Shown here piece by piece: positions 57,003 to 64,000 of a stretch of DNA of 64,000 nucleotides. This DNA is from Tubiluchus corallicola. Lineage: Eukaryota > Priapulida > Priapulimorpha > Priapulimorphida > Tubiluchidae. The notes below the pieces were generated by a model. It had not been told where the DNA came from. It saw nothing but the letters and a program-made list of their open reading frames with translations, and made no database searches. Position 1 is the first letter of the stretch. Each line of letters starts with the position of its first letter. The translations under genes were made by a program, and so were the position numbers. The DNA lies in assembly GCA_030141605.1 (NCBI GenBank), contig JAQGDQ010000309.1:102501-166500 (forward strand), in the 5' to 3' direction.

Positions 57003-57090
<88 letters not shown>
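56672..57090. repeat. (CT)n polypyrimidine microsatellite, about 420 bp
   Basis: Nearly uninterrupted CT with short CCACTG and TATT breaks, about 450 bp upstream of the SLC13 start codon. The Ser/Leu and Arg/Glu frames are artefacts. Confidence 0.98.
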
Positions 57091-57095
<5 letters not shown>

Positions 57096-57546
57096 ATTAT
57101 ATTGTGTTGGATTGTATTAAAGAGTACAGATGACAAAATTAAATCTCGGCATTTTGTCAAATGCTTGAAGTTTGTCATAATCCTTTGCGTACTTCATGAT
57201 TTAATCTTAGGTCATCTACTCATTATCTTACAATTCACTTTAACTTGCCCTGTCTACATACTTACATGGTACATGTAAACAACATAACCCCTATTCACTG
57301 ATACTGATAGCACCATAATAACACTATACATGTTGTTCTTCGCTGGTTACTCAAACACGGTGGTCAAACACAGTTTATGACTTTCAAACGCAAGAGAAGT
57401 CTATACTCGCTGTCAAACAGGTGCAAATGAATACACTTACCTTTGATTTATGGAGGCTGACTATGCGTGCAGAAAGTGTTAAGATGTTTTTTAACATTCT
57501 ATGATTATTATTGTCAATTTTTGCTTTTTTCCTCTCGTAACTGAAA

Positions 57547-57645
57547 ATGAAAGCGCTGAGTGTTTTATGGAGATGGAGAAAATACGTAGTCATGTTAGCA
57601 GCTCCTCTTTTGTTGAGTTTCATGCCAATCATGTGGCGGAGACAG
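57547..57645 (+). CDS. SLC13 exon 1: start and first helix
   Basis: ATG at 57547, 33 codons, [15 protein letters not shown] then [14 protein letters not shown]. Donor GTATGG, phase 0. Basic residues before the helix fit a cytoplasmic N terminus. Confidence 0.85.
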
Positions 57646-60600
57646 GTATGGTAAAAATTACGAGTTTTCACAAGATTTCGTCTTACAGAACGCTACAAAA
57701 GCGCGCCCCGCTACAAAATGAATGTACAGCTTGAAATTGCTACAGGTTTTTTGCTGAAAATGTCAAGTTTATTTCTCATGAAAATGACAAGTTCATTTTT
57801 TAAAGCTTCAAAAACATTGAAACCATAAGGACATTCCAAAATTTCGATCACATTACAACAAAACAGTTTTAATGCACAAGCGTTTTAAACAAACAACCAC
57901 TTCAATCAATCAATCAATTTATTTCACTCCAGCAATACATATACAATACATCAACATACAATATATTGAAACAAAAAGAAACAGTGTAGGTAAAAAAACG
58001 TAGATGAAGTCAAAATAACCAAATAAGAGAGTTGCTGTATGACACCTTGAAAGCTTGGCTTGTTAAGGTCGCACAAATGAGTGAATGAAAGAATGGTTAG
58101 GGTTAGTAGACATCATGGAATGGAAAAAAATAGTAAGATTAGGGATAGGAAGACGGAAAAGAGGAGAAGAAACGACCACAGTGTATGTTTAATTTTCATA
58201 GATATATATTAAAATAGCATTATAATTGATTGAAGGCCATATATTGCGACTGCATGAGACGTGGAACCATTAAAATTATATTATAAGTATGAATCAAAAA
58301 TGGTCCTTTTCAAGTACTTTTTGAAACTATAAATAGTTTTGTGTATTTTTACTTGGGCACTTATTTTATTCCAGTTATTGGGGGCCGTGAATTTAATAAA
58401 GTGCCTGGCACTATTAGTACGACAGTAAGGGACATAATATTCGTTGAACCTTGTAAAGTAATGTAGGTCTTACAATAGCTGGTTAATGTTTAAAACACTC
58501 AAATTTAAGATGTTCCCTACTGTAATGCAGCAAAACATTTGTAATGTTTGTAGGGTTTCAATGCTTTTAAGGCTACGTAGTTTACTGCTGTCTCCCATTG
58601 TTTTTACAGCTATTTAAAGTAAAACCGGGGCTGATCTTAAAATATAGGTCAAAACAATCTACTCTTTAAATAATGGAAAGTAAACATATTGTTTTTTTTT
58701 TCAAAAATGACTTACATGAAAGAATTATTAACACACAAGTACGATTTCGCGTTCGCGCCACTAGTTCTTCGCTGTTACATGCATTTCGCCATTCGCTAGT
58801 TAGAAGGGCACTAGCGCCTGCATTTCGGAAATGCATTGCACAAAAAACAGGTTCTGACGTCTCAGTTCGGATGTGTTAGTTTATGACGAACTACACACGT
58901 TCGACAGCTCATGCGCGAGCACAGCGGTAATTTAAAATTTGAATTTTTATCTTAAAACTTGCCTAGTTTTAGTACAACACACTGAATATTTTCCAGCTGC
59001 ACTGTGCTTCAATTTTCGCTTTCGCAAACACGTGCAACACACTCGTGGAATATTTTTGTGGTTCAAAATTGTGTTACTTTGTGATGTCATCGATAGTTGG
59101 GTTCGCTCGTCGTTAATTAAGTTTTTAATGTATTATTTAATTATCAGAAACGCTTTTGCATTATTAATTGTGCTAAAATGTATACTATCTATCGGACTTG
59201 AAAATGGGGTAGTATATGAAAAATCAACCTGTCTTCCTTTAAAGAGTTTCACTTGAAAAATAGCATAATCTTCCTGTGTAAATTGGCTTGCACTGGTATC
59301 TACAATTAATCCACACACTAGTAACAGAGCATACATTTCACTTTTGTCAACGCTTTGCGCAGTCTGCTTGCTGTTTGCATGTGTCTTATAGCCACATGGA
59401 TGTGTAAGGAGCGACCTCCTCTGCAGGCGTGAGGTTATAATACTTAAGAGTTAGGAGTCTCTGGCCCTACTACCGGAAGTATGCTAGAAGCCGTTACTCT
59501 AGCCAATGTGCATTGAGATGTGTCTTATATTAGTGCGCCTAAAGGCCAATCAACAGAAGTAGTGCCCGTCTCCATGGTGACAGGTTAGCAGAGGACGTTA
59601 GTATGATGGCAGGTCAGCAAAGGCTCGTTGATAATTGTTACTAAGGATGTGTGACATGAGTTAACTAAGTTTAGGCTCAGGTATATAAGGACCAGCATTA
59701 TCAGCTGGAAGACACTCAGTTTGTAGACTCAAGTGCTTTGCTATAGATTCTGCACAAGGCACTTCTCTACTCAATTGGACTTGTTCTGGATGCTCATCAA
59801 TGTACTTTATATTCAATATACTATACGATCAGATATACTAGACAAGACTTCGTGTTTTATACATCAACACGCGACGATAATTATAGTGCAGGCTATATCT
59901 TTGTGGAGAAATTCAGACAGAAGAGCATTTTTGTGTGAGTGCCATGAAAGTATGGATCACTGTACGCGTTAAATTATAGTAATATTGCAAATTTATTTGA
60001 CGGACAATTAATGTCAATTGGAAATTTCATTTACGACTGTATGCATAGATTTTTTAATTCAATAGTATAGCTTTGTTAGCGGACATATAACCGCATCACT
60101 GTGATTATCATATAGGTAAAATATTAGTTTATCACATGTGTACAAATGCTTAGTAAATAGTTTTTTTCGCTTCATAGAATTTACAACTAAATTTGTATAT
60201 CGGTGTATATACCTTGTGCAGCTATGTTGAGTCAAATTGTTAATATGATCTGGAAATCATTACCCGAGCTCTGCCCGCTGATAAAACCATCGGGTTTGTA
60301 ATTTTCGTGTTGGAAATTTGATTTTCAGAAATAAAATATCTATCTATCTATCTATCTACAGTGCTTATTCTAAGAGAAGTCTACAATAGATAGCCAACTA
60401 CATCGCTCAAAGAACACCTTCATTATTACTGTTCTTGTTATATTACTGTACTTACTATTATTATTATTATACCAACTACTACCCATCTCTCACTAAACTA
60501 AAGTATTAGAAATTATCTCTCTTTCAGGATGTATACTGTGCGTATGTGTTGATATGGGTAGCTGTTTACTGGATGTTAGAAATTTTGCCCATACCAGTTA

Positions 60601-63600
60601 CTGGTTTAATGCCTTTCCTATTGCTTCCCATGTTCGGAATTCTAACTCCTGAAGAGGTTGCAAAAAATTACTGCAAGGTATGTTAAAATCAGCTTTAAAA
60701 TGTTGGTTTAAAATCACTTTAAACTAACGATTTAAAAAAAAATTGATTATCAAAATATATCAGGTAAATTCTTAGTATTTTTATCTTTCGCTTTTAATCT
60801 GTGAAACGATTATATTGAATGTTTCCTACTGACTAACCGACAGACTTAGCGGCCAATCGACCCACTGACTGACCGACTGATTAACCAACCAGTGGACTAC
60901 TTGACATACCGTTTACAATGCAGCGTGCTAGCCTTTTATTAATTTTTATATTTTTAGGATACTGCTATGCTATTTATAGGTGGAATGACAATCGCCATTG
61001 CAATAGAACACGTTAATTTGCATCGTAGAATTGCTCTACGCATTCTGCTATTAGTTGGATCACAACCACAATGGTATGAAAAATATTAACAAAAGTACAA
61101 TAAAAAATATAAAAGTTATAAAACTAACAGATTTTCGTTTGTCACTGTTGAGGCACTTTAATCTTTAGTTGCAAAGGGGCAAAACGGCACAAAATGCCTC
61201 AAAGTGAAGTTTAGATATATGCATTTTGATACACGAATCTGGTATAATGTAAGTACTAAGTTTAAACTGTTTGTAGCTGCTTATGGTGGTCCGTGAATTC
61301 GTATGAGCCCATGTGCGTGAGAACAGACTAACAGGCTGAAACCCTAAAGCCATATTACAAAACCTATTTTATTAGATACATAGATCAGAACATGATGTTT
61401 CAGGTACATTTTATCAAGACAGACTCTTTCTGTTTCCAAACTGGCAGGGCGGCTTATTTTGCTAAACTAGGGATGCGCACTAGGTCGATGTATATATTGT
61501 GGCGGGTCGCAGATTAAACCGTTACGGGCTTCGTGAAAATGCTGTGTATTAAATGTAAAATTGCGTGGGCCAATCAGAGCTCAGTTTTCTAGGCCAATTT
61601 CCTCGAGTGTGTAACCTGTTCTCGTAGATTCGAGGGCAGTGCGTTCTCGGCCATGTTCGGCTTCGGTTTCATTTTGTTTTTCTCTTCTTGGTTGCGGTTA
61701 TTAAGTCAGTCGTAATTCAGTAATTTTTGGTTTAACCCATTGGTTTGCATTTCGACTCAACGCGTAAGTGTCAGGTATAAACTGTTGTTAAGTGTTTCAT
61801 TTTACTGTTTTTCTTTCTTGTCTTTCTTTTTATAATTTTCTTTAGTTAATTATGAATCCTCGATATCATAGACGGCATCACAATATATTTATATATATAC
61901 CAATGTGGCGGTTGACCCGTTAGAGCAGCCATTTTGATGATAGGTCATTTGAAATGAGTGAATCAGAGCTTTCGTAGCACACACATCACTAACTAAGTGT
62001 CATTTTAAATTGCTGTATCTTGCCAATAAGATTAAAAATAACGTTTTTGGTTAGCGAGTTGTGCGCCCTGGTTGGAGGTGAGTCAACGACAGTTTACCAA
62101 TTGGTGAAAACATTTTAAATAATTAATAATTTTCTTTTCTAGTTACATAAGTCTTTCGAGCAGGTAAGCGAAATGCTAAGTAATATAACATCGTATGGAA
62201 ATTTGTTTGGGATATTTTAACGTTTTATAGGAGTTTAACATTTCCTTTTCCCCCTTATTTACGTCGTGCGTGTATGACGTCATGTAATTGTGCGTGTACC
62301 GGTCGGAACAGTTTTGCGTCAGATTTAAAATGAAAACAAATAAGAAATAGCTTTATTGCGAGTACGATATACGATGTACGTGAAAATGGCTATAAAGAAA
62401 TATAATTTTTAAAGCGATTTTTCTGAAACGGACTCCAGGTACCCCTTCTCTTGTCTTTTAAACTGTTTTAGGCTGATGCTTGGGTTCATGGGCATCACAT
62501 TCGTGCTTTCAATGTGGATCTCTAACACGGCAACCACTGCAATGATGATTCCCATTGTCGTTGCTGTTCTGGACCAACTGATGGCGACATCTCTAGACGA
62601 ACAATGTAAGTACAGTTCGTCCAAACTTTTGTTTCATGACGGTGTTGTAGGCAGGCTAAATTGGCGTTTCGATAGCATCCGCATCCGGGTGTGTATGCGG
62701 ATGCGTTTTCCATCTGCGGAACTGCCTGCGAGACAGCCTGCGGAAAAAATCAATAGTAATATCTGCAGAAAAAGAATAACGCATACGCAGTCTCCATAAA
62801 CGGGTGCATTCAAAACAGTTTGGTTCTCTCTACTATGTAGTTATTTATTTAAGATTTTTCTAGTCTTTCGGTGAGTTTAAGCTCTTTTACATATTTACAT
62901 AATTATGACATACAAACATGACGTAGTCACGCAGCACAAATAAACAGTCACGTATAAAAAATCTTACAGTTTAAATTCGTTAAAAATTTCAGCTCATCCC
63001 GACTCAAGGAGTTCATTTCTGACAGAGGAACACATTCAACTTGAACCAAGACCTGCATCAATTCCTGACCAATCACGAGGAGCGATACAAAAGACAATGT
63101 AGTATGTAAAGTAATCAGATACAATGTAAAGTACGCATGCTTTTAAAGGTCGCGCATGCGCTGAGAAAGGTTGCTAGCTAGCATATCGAACGTGTGCCTC
63201 CCATTCACTGATTTATTATTTATGTTTTTTCTTTTTGTTTGTTTGGTTTGACTTTTTTCTAGTTTTTTATGTTTTAATCGGTTAGTTAAATGCTTTACAT
63301 ATTTTGTTAATCATCATTTCATATTTTTCATTTTATTTCTTTGTTGCATAGCTTACTTAGTTGTTTCGCTTTCATGTTTAATGTATCCCCCCATAAATTC
63401 ATGTTAACAGCAGCACCACAAATTTTTTACAATTTGCACTAACCTGAGAAGGGTAGCTGACTTGATGACCAGTTGGTCTTTCGCTATCCTTTCTCCTGCG
63501 CCCCCCTTAACTCTTTCCTTTATGCTTAATTTATCCTTTTTAATCAATAACTATAAAAATAATAGTCAATTTGTATACAGGTGTAAATGAGGAGATAAAT

Positions 63601-64000
63601 AAAAATATCTATGTCTATGTCTATGTCTATGTCTATGTCTATGTCTATGTTATTGTTTGCCATACAAGAAACCATAGAATTTCTATTAGAACAAGGGGCA
63701 TTTTTTGCCTTTGAATGGCAGCTTATTGTACTGAACATAAAAACTGATCTTTCGAAGAAAATTGAAATCGCAATAACAACATTGATGTTTTTGTTTTTTT
63801 AATAAGTGAACCGGACGTGGACGATTACAACATGGCAGAAAACAATGCAAAGTCAGAAATTATTGAAAAATCTCAAAGAGACGATGTTATAGCATATCCT
63901 GGTTTAAACATTCCTAGGGGATACACTCAAGGCGTGGAAAACGAGACGCTTTGCAAAGGAATGCTACTTTGTATTTGCTATGCTGCTAATATTGGCGGGT
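57547..64000 (+). CDS. SLC13-family sodium-coupled carboxylate/sulfate transporter (3' partial)
   Basis: Exons 57547-57645, 60528-60677, 60958-61073, 62472-62605, 62993-63098 and 63807-64000 join in phase to 266 codons, running off the window. It starts [17 protein letters not shown] with helix 1. Helix 2 follows, [18 protein letters not shown] with [10 protein letters not shown]. Then [20 protein letters not shown] and [12 protein letters not shown], a helix with [13 protein letters not shown], an acidic disordered cytosolic loop, and [18 protein letters not shown] is the sodium/substrate motif of the family; about half of a usual 550-600-residue protein is present. Members take up di- and tricarboxylates or sulfate with Na+ at the plasma membrane; which substrate is not readable here. 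The donor GTAGTA after exon 5 is unusual but keeps the frame. Confidence 0.94.
57900..58450 (-). repeat. LINE 3'-end-like sequence (weak)
   Basis: CAATCAATCAATTTATTTCA followed by AATACATATACAATACATC resembles the reverse of CR1-like LINE tails. The minus strand near 58400 reads GTLLNSRPP-like. No intact frame. Confidence 0.35.
58612..59245 (+). mobile_element. Dispersed element, copy E (near full length)
   Basis: About 630 bp matching copy D: GGTCAAAACAATCTACTCTT, TTCGCGTTCGCGCCACTAGT, GCATTTCGGAAATGCATTGC, TTTCGCTTTCGCAAACACGT and TCGTTAATTAAGTTTTTAAT. In the first intron of the SLC13 gene. Confidence 0.8.
59403..59868 (+). mobile_element. LTR-like segment (tentative)
   Basis: Runs from TGTAAGGAGCGACC to ATACATCAACA with a TATATAAG box at 59683-59690. 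The TG...CA form, the TATA box and the size (about 466 bp) suggest a solo LTR, but no target duplication or second copy was found. Confidence 0.3.
60338..60359. repeat. (TATC)n tail after AATAAA
   Basis: GAAATAAAATATC followed by about five TATC units, like the tail of a retroelement, just upstream of SLC13 exon 2. Confidence 0.6.
60528..60677 (+). CDS. SLC13 exon 2
   Basis: Exactly 50 codons after [27 protein letters not shown] then [14 protein letters not shown], highly conserved in SLC13. Donor GTATGT. Confidence 0.95.
60958..61073 (+). CDS. SLC13 exon 3
   Basis: [33 protein letters not shown] and SQPQW. Acceptor TTTTTAG, donor GTATGA, phase 2. Confidence 0.95.
61080..62460. other. SLC13 intron 3, nothing coding recognised
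   Basis: A 1.4-kb intron. 61480-61900 is GC-richer and may be a degraded repeat (GTGGCGGGTCGCAG, CGGCCATGTTCGGC), but no family could be assigned. Confidence 0.5.
62472..62605 (+). CDS. SLC13 exon 4 with SNT motif
   Basis: [15 protein letters not shown] then [20 protein letters not shown]: the first of the two SNT motifs that bind sodium and substrate in this family. Donor GTAAGT, phase 1. Confidence 0.96.
62669..62806. mobile_element. MITE family M1, opposite-orientation copy
   Basis: Contains TGCGGATGCGTTTTCC and AGCCTGCGGAAAAAATCAA, matching the complement of 15150-15200. The ends are less well kept than in the first copy. Confidence 0.55.
62993..63098 (+). CDS. SLC13 exon 5: cytosolic loop
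   Basis: [19 protein letters not shown] and a Pro/Ser/Gln-rich stretch. The donor GTAGTA at 63099 overlaps an apparent TAG; only splicing there restores the frame into exon 6. Confidence 0.8.
63609..63650. repeat. (TATGTC)n hexanucleotide repeat
   Basis: About seven perfect units in SLC13 intron 5. Confidence 0.97.
63807..64000 (+). CDS. SLC13 exon 6 (runs off window)
   Basis: Starts after TTTTTTTAATAAG in phase 2: [28 protein letters not shown] and [15 protein letters not shown], where the family resumes strong conservation. Cut by the window end. Confidence 0.88.

Noticed and set aside
56630-57178. 182-codon Arg/Glu frame and Ser/Leu frames
   Set aside because: Produced by the CT repeat.

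Overview
The window looks like nuclear DNA of an invertebrate animal. It is AT-rich, it has multi-exon genes with GT-AG introns of about 0.3 to 3 kb, and it carries many microsatellites, MITEs, 5S-rRNA-headed SINEs and decayed LINEs. A short TTAGGG-like stretch is also present. The gene families (polycystin-1-like, SLC13, C-type lectin, PAN/apple, mucin-like secreted proteins, an MS4A-like protein, an Epac-like retrocopy) are metazoan. I cannot name the phylum from sequence alone.

Layout. 1-3659: upstream intron of a polycystin gene. It holds a frameshifted, intronless copy of an Epac/RapGEF catalytic region (860-1849) and an AATATTG-rich repeat. 3660-23612 (+): the last 16 exons of a polycystin-1-family protein. 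All 16 join in phase to 911 codons plus a TAG stop, covering membrane helices, the extracellular polycystin domain, the six-helix channel-like module and a C-terminal coiled coil. Its introns carry a 45-copy, 27-bp minisatellite (10602-11816), several MITEs and part of a SINE. 23613-29664: intergenic, with a hAT-type MITE (8-bp target duplication), a piggyBac-type MITE (TTAA ends) and long microsatellites. 29679-32427 (+): a small two-exon gene, 109 codons, with an MS4A-like pair of membrane helices. 33531-36148 (-): a complete three-exon secreted C-type lectin of 177 residues, convergent with the previous gene. 36200-44420: repeats, including a 5S-headed SINE, a 480-bp insertion with a 10-bp direct repeat and a degenerate LINE. 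44590-45320 (-): the first two exons of a secreted Ser/Thr-rich, Cys-rich protein. 45321-56129: mostly decayed sequence with a broken mucin-like exon, RT relics and a 5S SINE with an 11-bp target-site duplication. 56278-56537 (+): one PAN/apple-domain exon. 57547-64000 (+): the first six exons of an SLC13 (Na+-coupled carboxylate/sulfate) transporter, which continues past the window end.

No operon logic applies. The genes are independent, though several encode secreted or membrane proteins. Exon borders were set from splice sites, reading-frame continuity and family alignment by eye, not by transcript data.
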